A DNA stretch of 64,000 bases from an uncultured Eubacteriales bacterium (GCA_948467545.1 CAOKER010000008.1:1-64000); one strand, 5' to 3'; counted from the stretch's first letter, positions 1 through 8,622 are shown. The notes: generated by a model from the sequence alone, not told the origin. Program-made: numbers and translations.

Positions 1-118
1 AGATGTTGGAGACCAATCCAACAAATCTGCCGGCGCTTTTTTTACGTCCTGCCGGCGTCAGACGTTTTCAGTTTAAAAAGAATCAAAAAATTAAAATCAA
101 TCGCTTCTTTCTGAAATG

Positions 119-147
119 ATTATAACACAAGCGTTTGAGTTTGTCAA
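119..147 (-). promoter_or_regulatory. Consensus sigma-A promoter facing left
   Basis: On the minus strand a perfect TTGACA (142-147) is followed after 17 bases by a perfect TATAAT (119-124). It lies downstream of thiD and points out of the window, so it drives a gene that is not visible. The leader that would follow (1-112) contains GC-rich repeats built on GCCGGCG and a small hairpin, GTTGGA with TCCAAC, near position 5-22. Confidence 0.7.
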
Positions 148-235
148 GTGTTTTTATCTAAAAAAGTCGAAAAAAGTTAAAATATAGAAAACACAAACCG
201 AAAGGCTTGCAAAATAATGCAAGATTGTCCGATTA

Positions 236-1024
236 TCACATCAATTTATACATGTGATTCAAAGGTCCTGACCCTCTTCCGAGATCAAGCTTCGCATTAA
301 GCGCTCCCGTAAGATATTCTTTTGCCTTTTCCACACTCTTGTCGAGCGGGCAGCCAGCGGCAAGATTGCAGGCTATAGCAGCCGAAAGTGTGCAGCCTGT
401 TCCGTGGGTGTTCGGGTTATCCACTCTTTTGGAAACAAAGTCCTTCAGCTTTCCGCCGTAACAAAGCACGTCCACGGCATCGCCCTCCATATGACCGCCC
501 TTGATAAGTACGGATACTCCGATTTTTTCAAATATCATTCTTGCGGAGCGCCGCATATCACAAAGATTATTGATCGGCATACCGCAAATCACCTCCGCCT
601 CCGAAATATTCGGCGTAATCAAATACGCAAGCGGCATAAGCTCGGAAATCAAAACCTCCTGAGCTTCCTCCGATATAAGTCTGCAGCCGCTTGTCGAAAC
701 CATCACGGGATCAAGAACAATGTACGGAGGCTTATACTGCCTAAGCTTATAGGATATAATCTCGATTGTGATACGATCCGAGACCATGCCGATTTTAACG
801 CTGTCGGGAAATATATCGGTAAAAACAGCGTCAAACTGTTTGGCTGTAAATCCCGCGGGAACATTCATAATTCCGTTTACCGCCACGGTGTTCTGCGCGG
901 TAAGCGCGGTAATAACGCTCATGGCGTACATTCCATGCATGGTTATCGTCTTAATATCTGCCTGAATCCCCGCGCCTCCGCTTGAATCAGAACCCGCTAT
1001 CGTCAGCACCTTTTTTATATCCAT
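236..1024 (-). CDS. thiD: Hydroxymethylpyrimidine/phosphomethylpyrimidine kinase ThiD
   Basis: Cytoplasmic ribokinase-fold enzyme that phosphorylates HMP and then HMP phosphate to HMP pyrophosphate, the pyrimidine substrate of ThiE. The N-terminus has the family motif GSDSSGGAG (residues about 11-19) and the C-terminal part has NTHGTGC with the anion-hole glycines. Length is 262 residues, normal for the family. I start at the ATG at 1024, because the N-terminus there (MDIKKVLTIAG) matches the family and GGAGAGG lies directly upstream; a longer reading to 1072 adds residues with no family match. Last gene of the leftward thiamine operon, separated from the HAD gene by about 245 bases. Confidence 0.93.
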   Translation of the reverse strand: MDIKKVLTIAGSDSSGGAGIQADIKTITMHGMYAMSVITALTAQNTVAVNGIMNVPAGFTAKQFDAVFTDIFPDSVKIGMVSDRITIEIISYKLRQYKPPYIVLDPVMVSTSGCRLISEEAQEVLISELMPLAYLITPNISEAEVICGMPINNLCDMRRSARMIFEKIGVSVLIKGGHMEGDAVDVLCYGGKLKDFVSKRVDNPNTHGTGCTLSAAIACNLAAGCPLDKSVEKAKEYLTGALNAKLDLGRGSGPLNHMYKLM

Positions 1025-1269
1025 CCTCTCCGACTGCCTCCATTCTGTCGCATTTATTATAACTAAAAGCAAGGTATCCCCCGACTCAGTGCATCAGGGG
1101 CTATTACGCCGCTTTTCAGCTTTTCATCGGCTGTACAGCCAGCCGTATAAAAGCTCAAAGACGGCGCTTTGCGCCATATTATAAATAGCCTTATTTTATA
1201 ATTTTTGAGTACTTCAAGAAATTTTTTCGGAAAATTTCTTAATACTGCGGCTGCATTGCCGTTCCTTCT
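1025..1269. other. Non-coding gap between HAD gene and thiD with palindromes
   Basis: No gene is seen. The gap holds a perfect 10-bp inverted repeat, AAGAAATTTT (1216-1225) and AAAATTTCTT (1231-1240), and a GC hairpin GGCGC-ttt-GCGCC near 1163-1175. The second lies in a stretch (from 1160) resembling repeats at about 30252-30280 and 41370-41393. The AT-rich palindrome could be a processing or weak termination site inside the thi operon. Confidence 0.5.
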
Positions 1270-1902
1270 TCATATGCAGTCAAAGCTCCGAATATAATAA
1301 TCGGCAAGAGCTTTAAGTTTTTTCGGCTGTCCCTCCAGCGCATCGTAAACCGCGCAAACCTTAAACCCCGCTCTCTTAGCCGTTTCGGCGGCAAACAGAG
1401 CGTCCTCAAAAATCACCGTACTTTCCTTGTCAGTTCCGAGATATTCAAGCGCGGTGTTAAAAATATACGGTTCATCCTTTCCGTGTCCAATTTCGGTACA
1501 GGTAAAAATCCGTCCGAAATATTCGGAAAGTCCGGTTCGGTTAAGTCCCGCCCTGACAAGATGCGCGTCGGTCGCCGTCGCGACACACATTTTTACGCCC
1601 TCACTTTTCAACCGTTCAAGAAATTCGGCGGCTCCCGGCTTTGTCTGTACCCTCGTAAAATAAAATTCTTCAATCACGCGGTTGATTCCCGACATAATTT
1701 CATCGGTACTTTTATGAACTCCGTACTCGTCCCGAAAAAGACATGCCGCTTGATACAGGCTCATCTTTCTGACTCTTGCTCCGAGGTTTTTCTCCGGCTC
1801 GATTCCGAGAGAACGGAGATAATCGGGACCTGCATTGTTCCATGCCGGCATTGAATCCAAAAGTGTTCCGTCAAGATCAAAAACAGCGCCTTCAAGCTTC
1901 AT
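1270..1902 (-). CDS. HAD-superfamily phosphatase in the thi operon
   Basis: Haloacid dehalogenase-fold hydrolase of the beta-phosphoglucomutase/CbbY-like group, 210 residues. Motif I is DLDGT (nucleophile Asp9, acid Asp11), motif II is the Thr in ATATD, motif III the Lys in GHGKDEP, and motif IV the acidic pair in FEDA. The start has AAGGGG about 12 bases upstream and lies 4 bases after the thiE stop, so the two are probably translationally coupled. Its place in a TPP-controlled operon suggests it acts on a thiamine intermediate, for example thiamine monophosphate or HMP phosphate. That is inference; the fold alone does not give the substrate. Confidence 0.85.
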   Translation of the reverse strand: MKLEGAVFDLDGTLLDSMPAWNNAGPDYLRSLGIEPEKNLGARVRKMSLYQAACLFRDEYGVHKSTDEIMSGINRVIEEFYFTRVQTKPGAAEFLERLKSEGVKMCVATATDAHLVRAGLNRTGLSEYFGRIFTCTEIGHGKDEPYIFNTALEYLGTDKESTVIFEDALFAAETAKRAGFKVCAVYDALEGQPKKLKALADYYIRSFDCI

Positions 1903-1906
1903 TTTT

Positions 1907-2554
1907 TCAATTTCCCCTTTTTATCATTTGTTCAGAAAGCCTGTAAAGCTCACGGCATTCTTTTTCAATATCCTCAGCGGAAAAGATTGCCGAAACAAGT
2001 GCGGCGCCGCTGACTCCGCTTCCGGACAGCTTGGATATATTCCGCTTGTTAATTCCGCCGATTGCCACAACCGGAATTTTAACCGAAGCCGTTATAAGCT
2101 TTAGCTCGTCCATAGAAAGACAGCTTGCGTCAGACTTTGTCCCGGTAGGAAAAACCGCGCCCGCTCCGATATAATCAGCGCCCGCGCGTTCCGCTTCGGC
2201 CGCCTGTGCCGCCGTATGCGCGGAAGCGCCTATTATAAAGCCGTCCCCCGCCATTTTCCTAACCTCGCGCACATCCGTATCGGACTGTCCGACATGAACA
2301 CCGTCCGCGCCCGCTCTGAGGGCAACCGAAACACTGTCATTTATAATCAGAGGAACGCCGTAAGCCGAACAAATTTCTCTCAGTCGGACAGCCTCGTCAA
2401 AAAAATCCTCCTCGCAAAGAGATTTTTCCCGAAGCTGCACGCAGGTAGCACCGCCCCTGACAGCACATTCAACCTGCTCGAAAATAGTCATCTCTCCTGT
2501 CCATGCCCTGTCGGTAACGGCGTAAAGCCGCAAAGATTCCGCTTCGAATTTCAT
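1907..2554 (-). CDS. thiE: Thiamine-phosphate synthase ThiE
   Basis: TIM-barrel enzyme joining HMP pyrophosphate and thiazole phosphate to thiamine monophosphate. Typical ThiE segments are visible: LYAVTDR at the N-terminus, VQLREK, INDSV, GVHVGQSD, IIGASAHT, YIGAGAVFPT and VAIGGI. Length 215 residues is normal. The ATG at 2554 fits the family N-terminus and lies 9 bases after GAAAGG; the ATG at 2575 is upstream of that ribosome binding site. It follows thiM by about 60 bases in the thi operon. Confidence 0.95.
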   Translation of the reverse strand: MKFEAESLRLYAVTDRAWTGEMTIFEQVECAVRGGATCVQLREKSLCEEDFFDEAVRLREICSAYGVPLIINDSVSVALRAGADGVHVGQSDTDVREVRKMAGDGFIIGASAHTAAQAAEAERAGADYIGAGAVFPTGTKSDASCLSMDELKLITASVKIPVVAIGGINKRNISKLSGSGVSGAALVSAIFSAEDIEKECRELYRLSEQMIKRGN

Positions 2555-2613
2555 ATATGCAATCATGCCTTTCATGAATATTGTGTAAGCCGAACACAGC
2601 GCAAAGAAGCTTT

Positions 2614-3537
2614 TCAGCCCTCCGCAATTCGCCTCTCAAGCTGCTCCGGCGTAAGCCTGTAAACCGCGTCGATTATATAATTTCGGTATGAAGCGTTTCC
2701 GTCCTCGGACGAAAGCCGCCTGTAAGCCGTTTCGCCGCAAAGGCCCATCGCCGCGACCGCCGCAAAAGCGGCTTCCGCAATCATATCGGGATTGGCAGCT
2801 GCAAAAGCGGCTGTAAGTGCGCTGAGCTGACAGCCCGTTCCGGTTACGCGTCTCATCATCGGATTTCCTCCGTGAAAATACATCACTTTGCCGCGGTCCG
2901 CCACCACATCGGTTTCTCCTGTAACGACAACAACCGAGCCCGTTTTTTCGGAAAGCTCGGACGCGGCAGCTGACGCGCCGTGACAACTAAAACCGTCTCC
3001 GCCTTCAGAACCGCCTCCGTATACTGAGCCGTCTCCGTATACCGAACCGTCTCCGTATACCGAAACGCCTCCGTGCACCGAAACACCTCCGTACACCGAA
3101 ACGCCTCTGTCTTCCGAATCGTCCGCGTCAACGCCTCTCCTGCACGAATCTCCGAGCAAAAGCGTCTTTATTTCGGATAAATTTCCGCGTATCACGGAAA
3201 AGTGAAGCCTGTCAAGCAATTCAAAGGCGTTTTTCTTCCTGAATTCAGACGCTCCCGCTCCGACCGGATCGAAAACCGATATTTTAGACAGCCTTTCCGC
3301 CCTCCGCCCTGAAGACAGCATCGAAGGAACGACGCGCTCCGACAGCGTTCCCATATTAATCACAAGACCGTCGCACATCTCCGTTATTTCCGCGGCTTCT
3401 CTCGGATCATCCGCCATAATCGGAGACGCTCCGCAGGCAAGAAGAATATTGGCACAGTCACCGGCAGTCACATAATTTGTAATACAGTGAATCAGCGGTG
3501 ATCTTTCGCGCAGATTTTTAAGCATTTCTCCATACAT
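2614..3537 (-). CDS. thiM: Hydroxyethylthiazole kinase ThiM with an inserted hexapeptide repeat
   Basis: Salvage kinase that phosphorylates hydroxyethylthiazole to the thiazole phosphate used by ThiE. The N-terminus (CITNYVTAGDCAN, then GASPIMADDP) and the C-terminal VTGTGCQLSA with the catalytic Cys are clear. At 307 residues it is about 40 longer than usual. The extra length is a low-complexity loop of repeated V-S-V-Y/H-G-G type hexapeptides encoded by 18-bp DNA repeats, placed between the GNLSEI segment and the VVVVTGETD strand. All motifs I can see are intact, so the enzyme may still work. GGAG lies upstream of the ATG. Confidence 0.92.
   Translation of the reverse strand: MYGEMLKNLRERSPLIHCITNYVTAGDCANILLACGASPIMADDPREAAEITEMCDGLVINMGTLSERVVPSMLSSGRRAERLSKISVFDPVGAGASEFRKKNAFELLDRLHFSVIRGNLSEIKTLLLGDSCRRGVDADDSEDRGVSVYGGVSVHGGVSVYGDGSVYGDGSVYGGGSEGGDGFSCHGASAAASELSEKTGSVVVVTGETDVVADRGKVMYFHGGNPMMRRVTGTGCQLSALTAAFAAANPDMIAEAAFAAVAAMGLCGETAYRRLSSEDGNASYRNYIIDAVYRLTPEQLERRIAEG
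3014..3121. repeat. 18-bp tandem repeat inside thiM (about 6 units)
   Basis: Six consecutive 18-bp units, each starting CCTCCGT or TCTCCGT on the plus strand and containing TACACCGAA-like cores; the last unit (3104-3121) is the most degenerate. The period is a multiple of three, so copy-number change keeps the thiM frame and adds or removes hexapeptides. Confidence 0.9.
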
Positions 3538-3635
3538 ATATTTACTCCGTCAAGTAAAGCGGTATCTTTCTCCGCAGAGCATTCGGCGGCGGTTTTTTAA
3601 TTCACCGCCGCCGACATTGCGGAAAGAATTTACAG

Positions 3636-3747
3636 ACCGAAATCCGCGGATAGAAATCTACGGGTCAAAATCAGCAGATGCAAATCCGCAGACCAAATTC
3701 CGAAGATTCAAATCCACAGACCAAATTCTGCAAACCCAAATCCGCCG
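3636..3747. repeat. 14-bp tandem repeat between thiC and thiM (8 units)
   Basis: Eight contiguous imperfect 14-bp units such as ACCGAAATCCGCGG, ATGCAAATCCGCAG and ACCAAATTCCGAAG fill most of the gap between the thiC stop and the thiM start. The period is not a multiple of three and the stretch carries no convincing gene. Confidence 0.9.
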
Positions 3748-3755
3748 CACTAATA

Positions 3756-5063
3756 TTATTCATCAAAAATAGATACGATCTCGCCGTCGAGAATACGGTT
3801 CATATTCTTCACAGCGCAGAAATTTCCGCACATACTGCAGGTGTCCTCTTTCTGAGGCTTTGATGACTCCCTGTAGGACTTTGCTTTTTCCGGATCGATC
3901 GCAAGCTCAAACATCTTTTCCCAGTCAAGCTTATGCCGCGCCATGCTCATTTCATTATCCCAGTCGGCTGCGTGAGGAATCCCTTTAGCTATATCCGCAG
4001 CATGAGCGGCAATCTTTGTCGCAATTATTCCCTCTTTTACATCTTCGACATTCGGCAGGCGGAGATGTTCGGCAGGCGTAACATAACATAGAAACGCGGC
4101 TCCGTTCTGCGCGGCGATTGCTCCGCCGATCGCAGAAGTAATATGGTCGTATCCGGGAGCTATATCGGTAACAATCGGACCGAGAACATAGAAAGGCGCA
4201 CCGTGACAAAGCGTTTTCTGAATTTCCATATTCGCCGCAATCTGATTCATCGGCATATGTCCGGGCCCCTCAATCATAACCTGAACATCTTTTGCCCAAG
4301 CCCGCTTTGTAAGCTCGCCGAGCGTGATAAGCTCCTCTATCTGAGCCGCATCGGTTCCGTCGGCAATACTTCCCGGACGGCAGGCGTCTCCCAAGCTCAG
4401 GGTTACATCATACTGACGGCAAATCTCAAGAATGTCGTCAAAATGCTCGTAAAACGGGTTTTCACATCCGGTCATCTCCATCCATGCGAAAATGATGGAG
4501 CCTCCGCGCGACACAATGTTCATCATGCGCTTATTCCGCTTAAATTTCACCGCGGTTTCTTTGTTGATACCGCAGTGAATCGTCATGAAATCCACGCCGT
4601 CCTCCGCGTGCATCCTTACAATATCAATCCATTCCTCGGCAGTAATCTGAATAAGCGGCTTATGATAATACACAACAGCGTCATATATCGGAACGGTTCC
4701 GATAATAGCCGGGCAGGTTCTTGTAAGCTCGGTACGGAATTTTCTCGTGTCACCGAAGGAGCTGAGGTCCATAATTGCCTCCGCACCCATGTCAACGGCG
4801 CTCTTTACCTTTGCAAGCTCGGAATCCATGTCTTTCATGTCTCTTGAAGTTCCGAGATTTACGTTTATTTTTGTTCGGAGAGAAGCTCCGACGCCGTTCG
4901 GTGAAATACATCTGTGGTTTCTGTTGCACGGAATAATAGCCTTGCCGTCTGCCACAAGATTCCTCAGACCCTCTGCGGAAATTCCCTCTTTTTCGGCGAC
5001 AAGCTTCATCTCCTCGGTAATTTCTCCGTTTCTCGCCGCTTCCATCTGTGTTGAATATTTCAT
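3756..5063 (-). CDS. thiC: Phosphomethylpyrimidine synthase ThiC (short form)
   Basis: Radical SAM enzyme converting aminoimidazole ribotide to HMP phosphate, the committed step for the thiamine pyrimidine. It has the N-terminal [13 protein letters not shown] segment, GTSRDM, the long metal and substrate-binding core ([30 protein letters not shown]) and a C-terminal cluster motif with Cys409, Cys412 and Cys416. The last spacing is three residues, one shorter than the CX2CX4C of enterobacterial ThiC. At 435 residues it is the short form typical of clostridia and archaea. A strong GGAGGGGAG precedes the ATG. Confidence 0.97.
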   Translation of the reverse strand: MKYSTQMEAARNGEITEEMKLVAEKEGISAEGLRNLVADGKAIIPCNRNHRCISPNGVGASLRTKINVNLGTSRDMKDMDSELAKVKSAVDMGAEAIMDLSSFGDTRKFRTELTRTCPAIIGTVPIYDAVVYYHKPLIQITAEEWIDIVRMHAEDGVDFMTIHCGINKETAVKFKRNKRMMNIVSRGGSIIFAWMEMTGCENPFYEHFDDILEICRQYDVTLSLGDACRPGSIADGTDAAQIEELITLGELTKRAWAKDVQVMIEGPGHMPMNQIAANMEIQKTLCHGAPFYVLGPIVTDIAPGYDHITSAIGGAIAAQNGAAFLCYVTPAEHLRLPNVEDVKEGIIATKIAAHAADIAKGIPHAADWDNEMSMARHKLDWEKMFELAIDPEKAKSYRESSKPQKEDTCSMCGNFCAVKNMNRILDGEIVSIFDE

Positions 5064-5158
5064 ATAAAACTCCCCTCCGCCGCCATTGCGGCAACTGCTG
5101 TTTCATATCGAAAAAGCCGAATATATTTACCCAAACGGAAGCCGCGTACAGCGTCCGC

Positions 5159-5677
5159 CTACCTATCGGCTCCGATGTGTATCTTTTTAAGTATTCCGGA
5201 TTTCTGCATAAATCCGATTAAAACCCCCGAAATCAACGAACCCGCGGCCGTAGAAATCAGAAACGGGATTATGTATGCGTAAAACGCAATCTCGCCCGCG
5301 CCTTTGCCCATGAAAAACACGGCAATAGGATATGCGCACAAACCGCCGAGAATCGACGTCCCGAAAACCTCCCCCGCCAATGTCGGAAGAAGCATTTTTG
5401 TTTTCTTATAGATAATTCCGCATAGAAGCGCCCCGAACATACTTCCGGGAAATGCCATAAGACTTCCGAGTGAAAAAATATTCCGTATCAGACTTGCGGC
5501 AAACGCAACTCCGACTCCGTAAGCAGGGCCCAGAAAAACAGCGCATATAACATTCACCATATGCTGTACGGGCGCGCATTTGCTTCCGAATACCGGAAAC
5601 GAGAACATACTTCCCACAACAGCAACAGCACAGAGAATTCCGGCTGCTGCCAGCTTTTGAATATTGTTTTTTTTCAT
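5159..5677 (-). CDS. thiW: ThiW, substrate-binding (S) subunit of an ECF transporter for a thiamine precursor
   Basis: Small hydrophobic membrane protein (172 residues) with about five membrane segments, of the ThiW family of energy-coupling-factor S components. The family is riboswitch-linked and predicted to import the thiazole moiety; it shares the EcfA/A'/T module, which is not encoded here. I use the ATG at 5677 (MKKNNIQKLAAAGIL): GAAAGGA lies upstream, and residues in the longer reading to 5782 are polar and unlike the family. First gene after the TPP riboswitch, so it is likely expressed when thiamine is scarce. Pairing with thiM supports thiazole salvage. Confidence 0.88.
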   Translation of the reverse strand: MKKNNIQKLAAAGILCAVAVVGSMFSFPVFGSKCAPVQHMVNVICAVFLGPAYGVGVAFAASLIRNIFSLGSLMAFPGSMFGALLCGIIYKKTKMLLPTLAGEVFGTSILGGLCAYPIAVFFMGKGAGEIAFYAYIIPFLISTAAGSLISGVLIGFMQKSGILKKIHIGADR

Positions 5678-5919
5678 AAATAAGGTCAATCCTTTCAAAA
5701 ACAGATTCTGAGAAAACGGCATGCAGCGTCGCTTCCTCATTTTGTCCGCATCGGACAGCGGGCGAAATTTCTCCCGCAACAAGGCCGGTCGAAGCTTTTT
5801 GGCTTCCTCTCACGCCGGAACACGGCTTCCCATCGCTGCTTTTTTTCACGGCGCAGGGCGCTCCCCCTTCGCCGGCGCGGTAAATATCCGCGAATATCCG
5901 TTTTCCCTCCTTCTTCATG

Positions 5920-5960
5920 AAAAATAAAAAAAACAAGAGACACCTGAATACAGCGTCTCC
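5920..5960 (-). terminator. Intrinsic terminator in the TPP-riboswitch expression platform
   Basis: On the minus strand GAGAC and GTCTC (arms at the ends of 5937-5959) can pair around a 13-base loop and are followed by an almost pure T tract (about 5921-5935). It starts roughly 15 bases after the aptamer, the usual arrangement for transcription-terminating control by TPP. About 240 bases of untranslated leader follow before thiW. Confidence 0.8.
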
Positions 5961-5972
5961 GTGAAAAATCAA

Positions 5973-6063
5973 GTTCTGACTTCCTACGGCGGCATTATCC
6001 GCATCAGGTTAAGGGTCGAAGTTGGATAACTCCCTCTCAGCCTGCCGATACAAGCTCCCCTGT
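5973..6063 (-). ncRNA. TPP riboswitch (THI element)
   Basis: Reading leftward, the aptamer shows the conserved parts in order: GGGGAGC, GCTGAGAGGGA, ACCCTTAACCTGAT, GCGGATAATGCCG and CGTAGGAAG. These match the P2/P3 core and the P4/P5 pyrophosphate arm of the TPP class. It precedes the whole thi operon and is followed by an intrinsic terminator, so TPP binding should stop transcription. The closing P1 helix is weak in what I can see. Confidence 0.96.
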
Positions 6064-6071
6064 TTTTTATT

Positions 6072-6100
6072 ATTGTATCACCGCTGTCTCGGATTGTCAA
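6072..6100 (-). promoter_or_regulatory. Promoter of the thiamine operon
   Basis: Minus-strand TTGACA (6095-6100), 17-base spacer, TACAAT (6072-6077). Transcription would start at about 6065, just before the aptamer. Confidence 0.8.
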
Positions 6101-6173
6101 GCGTTTTTTTCATTTTTATTCGAATTTCATACAAAATTTCCCTTAAAATTAATATCACTTTTTCAAATCTCAC

Positions 6174-6202
6174 TTGATTTATATTATGTTTAGCTGTATA
6201 AT
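6174..6202 (+). promoter_or_regulatory. Promoter of cinA
   Basis: TTGATT (6174-6179), 17-base spacer, TATAAT (6197-6202), about 60 bases ahead of the cinA ATG and divergent from the thi operon promoter. Confidence 0.7.
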
Positions 6203-6261
6203 TAAATTGGATTGTTATTTATATATATTATTTTGCTAACAGAAGGACATGGTACTTTTTT

Positions 6262-7659
6262 ATGATAATAAAATCTGCTGAAATACTATGCGTAGGTACT
6301 GAAATTCTCATTGGCGACATTATAAATACAAATGCTGCATATATCTCCGCACAGCTCTCCGAGCTTGGCATTTCGCAATACTATCAGAGCGCAATCGGAG
6401 ATAATTCGGACCGCTTGGAGCACTGCATAAAACAGGCTCTCTCCAGATGCGACCTGCTTATTATCACCGGAGGATTGGGGCCTACATACGACGATTTGAC
6501 AAAGGAAACGGTTGCAAAGCTCGCGGGTGTACGAATGGTAACTCACAAGCCGTCTCTTGACCGCATAAAAGCCTTTTTTGAGTCGAGAAATCTTACAATG
6601 ACGGGAAATAACTCCAAGCAGGCTATGATGCCTGTCGGAGCAACCGTGTTTGAAAACAGCTGCGGCACCGCCCCCGGTATGGCTCTTGAAATTTCAGCGG
6701 CACGATTCGACGACGGCAGTGAAAATATATACCGCGCGACGGAATCGCGCGTGCGCACTGTAATTCTGCTGCCCGGACCTCCGCACGAGATGAAGGCAAT
6801 GTTTGAAGAGCAGGTAAAACCATATCTTGAGGTGCGCAGCGACGAAACCATACTCTCTAAAAACGTCATGCTTTTCGGTATCAGTGAATCCGCGGCGGAG
6901 GATGTTCTCTCGGACATAATGCTGATGTCGGCAAATCCGACAATCGCGCCGTACTGCGGAGACGGCGAAGTCCGTCTGAGAGTTACGGCACGAGCAAAAG
7001 CCCCTGAAATCTGCGAAAAAAAATGCGCAAAGGCAATAGAACAGATTCTGCATACTTCAGTATCGGGCTATTTCTACGGAATTAACACCTCGCTTGAAAA
7101 AGCCGTGGTAATAGAGGCCTGCAAGCTCGGACTTCATATAACAACCGCGGAATCGTGTACAGGCGGACTTGCCGCCGGTGCGATTACGGCTGTCCCCGGC
7201 TCCTCGGCAGTCTTTGACGGCGGAGTCGTAACATACTCAAACGATATGAAGAAAAAACTTTTGGGAGTACGTGATGAAACACTTCATGACTTTGGCGCCG
7301 TATCTCCCGAAACAGCCGGAGAAATGGCGCTAGGAGCCCTCAGACTTACCGAAGCCGATATTTCGGTGTCTGTAACCGGAGTCGCAGGTCCGGGAGGTGG
7401 TACGGAGGAAAAGCCTGTAGGTCTGGTTTATATAGCCGTCGCATCCAAAGCCGGACTCACAGATCATCCGTCACATCCTATTCTGTGTCACCCCTCAGCC
7501 TCCGTATGTTCGCGCTTTACCTCCGACAATACAGATGTTACGGTATTGCGCTGCCTATTTTCGGATTCGAGGGAGAGAGTCCGCACCCTTTCCGTAAAAT
7601 CCGCGCTTGCCGCTCTGCTGTCGGCGTTGAGACTCGCGGGAACCGGAAAAAAACGCTGA
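6262..7659 (+). CDS. cinA: CinA family protein (NMN deamidase / competence-damage protein)
   Basis: Two-domain CinA of 465 residues. The N-terminal molybdopterin-binding-like domain starts EILCVGTEIL and contains TGGLGPTYDDLT; in characterised relatives it acts on ADP-ribose. The C-terminal domain, from about residue 300, has TAESCTGG and VTGVAGPGGGTEEKPVGL, the nicotinamide mononucleotide deamidase site of pyridine nucleotide recycling. A Ser/His-rich stretch of about 40 residues after VYIAVASKAG replaces a shorter loop. AGAAGG precedes the start but at long spacing. No recA follows, unlike in many Firmicutes. Confidence 0.93.
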   Translation: MIIKSAEILCVGTEILIGDIINTNAAYISAQLSELGISQYYQSAIGDNSDRLEHCIKQALSRCDLLIITGGLGPTYDDLTKETVAKLAGVRMVTHKPSLDRIKAFFESRNLTMTGNNSKQAMMPVGATVFENSCGTAPGMALEISAARFDDGSENIYRATESRVRTVILLPGPPHEMKAMFEEQVKPYLEVRSDETILSKNVMLFGISESAAEDVLSDIMLMSANPTIAPYCGDGEVRLRVTARAKAPEICEKKCAKAIEQILHTSVSGYFYGINTSLEKAVVIEACKLGLHITTAESCTGGLAAGAITAVPGSSAVFDGGVVTYSNDMKKKLLGVRDETLHDFGAVSPETAGEMALGALRLTEADISVSVTGVAGPGGGTEEKPVGLVYIAVASKAGLTDHPSHPILCHPSASVCSRFTSDNTDVTVLRCLFSDSRERVRTLSVKSALAALLSALRLAGTGKKR

Positions 7660-7762
7660 CAGAGCGGTGCAAGGTCAGCCGTCCAGTCAGTCGCTTCACG
7701 ACACGTTTAACGTACTATTTGAATACACATATCGCATTACATGCAAAATAAGAAAGGCATAT

Positions 7763-7981
7763 ATGTCAAAGAATATAAAAAACGAGGTCTTTACCTCAAA
7801 GGTTAAGAATAAAAACAATTACACTTCAAAAACTCCCCCGTTTACAAGAATAATGGCGATAATTTTAGCCGGCCTTATGTTCCTCGGAGCAATTTCATAC
7901 GCGCTTTATTTTCTTCTCGGATCAAAAAGCGTCCGCGCTTTCTCCTCCGAGATACAGCCCGCCGTAATTTATACGGTTTGA
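7763..7981 (+). CDS. Small single-pass membrane protein, unknown
   Basis: 72 residues. A lysine-rich, probably cytoplasmic N-terminal half is followed by one hydrophobic segment (IMAIILAGLMFLGAISYALY) and a short tail. The ATG at 7763 has AGAAAGG five bases upstream; the reading can be extended to 7667 but without a ribosome binding site. It sits about 50 bases before yqeG, probably in one transcript with it. Tiny proteins of this kind are common in clostridial genomes; I cannot name its role. Confidence 0.6.
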   Translation: MSKNIKNEVFTSKVKNKNNYTSKTPPFTRIMAIILAGLMFLGAISYALYFLLGSKSVRAFSSEIQPAVIYTV

Positions 7982-8029
7982 GATAGACAAACTGCGGCTC
8001 TAAAAGAATAATCAAGGATATAATTTATT

Positions 8030-8536
8030 ATGTTTAACAGGCTTATGCCGGATCTTTATGTTCCTTCAATTTACAGTATAGACATCGAAAAACTGCGGGC
8101 GGCGGGAATACGCGCGGTTCTTACAGATATAGACAACACGCTCGCGCCGTATTCCCAGACAGTACCGACCGCAGAGCTTCTCGATTTTTACGGACGACTC
8201 AGAAATTCGGGAATTTCGGTTGCGCTCATTTCAAATAATCACGCGGAACGGGTTACGGCTTTTAACGAAACCACGGGTTTTCCCGCCGTGTTTGACTGCA
8301 AAAAGCCATCGGTAAGAAAAATACGCGCTCTGATGCTGAGAATGGGAGCCATACCGGAGCATACGGCTATAATAGGCGACCAAATTTTTACCGACATATT
8401 AGCGGGCAACGTCATCGGAGCATTCACCATCCTCGTAAATCCGATAAAAGATAAAACAGATCCGTTTACACGATTTAAACGCTGGTGTGAAAAACCGGTA
8501 ATACGCCGATACAGCCGAAATCACGGAACGGAATAA
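8030..8536 (+). CDS. yqeG: YqeG-family HAD phosphatase
   Basis: HAD subfamily IIIA phosphatase of 168 residues. The nucleophile motif is DIDNT (Asp33, Asp35), motif II is SNN, the lysine motif is KKP, and the last acidic motif is GDQIFTD. Length and the N-terminal LMPDLYVPSIYSI segment match YqeG of Firmicutes, a conserved phosphatase whose substrate is not firmly known. AAGGAT lies upstream of the ATG. Confidence 0.9.
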   Translation: MFNRLMPDLYVPSIYSIDIEKLRAAGIRAVLTDIDNTLAPYSQTVPTAELLDFYGRLRNSGISVALISNNHAERVTAFNETTGFPAVFDCKKPSVRKIRALMLRMGAIPEHTAIIGDQIFTDILAGNVIGAFTILVNPIKDKTDPFTRFKRWCEKPVIRRYSRNHGTE

Positions 8537-8544
8537 TACAAAAT

Positions 8545-8604
8545 GTCAGAAGATAAAATGCGAAAATATCAAACGTCAGAAAATAAAATGTGAAAATATC
8601 GAAC
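8545..8604. repeat. 30-bp tandem duplication upstream of endonuclease IV
   Basis: Two 30-bp units (8545-8574 and 8575-8604), both built on GTCAGAA, ATAAAATG, GAAAATATC and AAC with few differences, followed by a partial third unit that merges into the ribosome binding site at about 8608. Confidence 0.88.
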
Positions 8605-8622
8605 GACAGAAAGGATAACAAA

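Noticed and set aside
404..985. Long open frame antisense to thiD
   Set aside because: Shadow of the real gene on the other strand; the same applies to the long antisense frames across thiC, pnp, the isomerase, rpoA, rpsD and secY.
3636..3747. CRISPR array
   Set aside because: Units of 14 bases are contiguous without spacers; no cas genes are near. The same holds for the other arrays.
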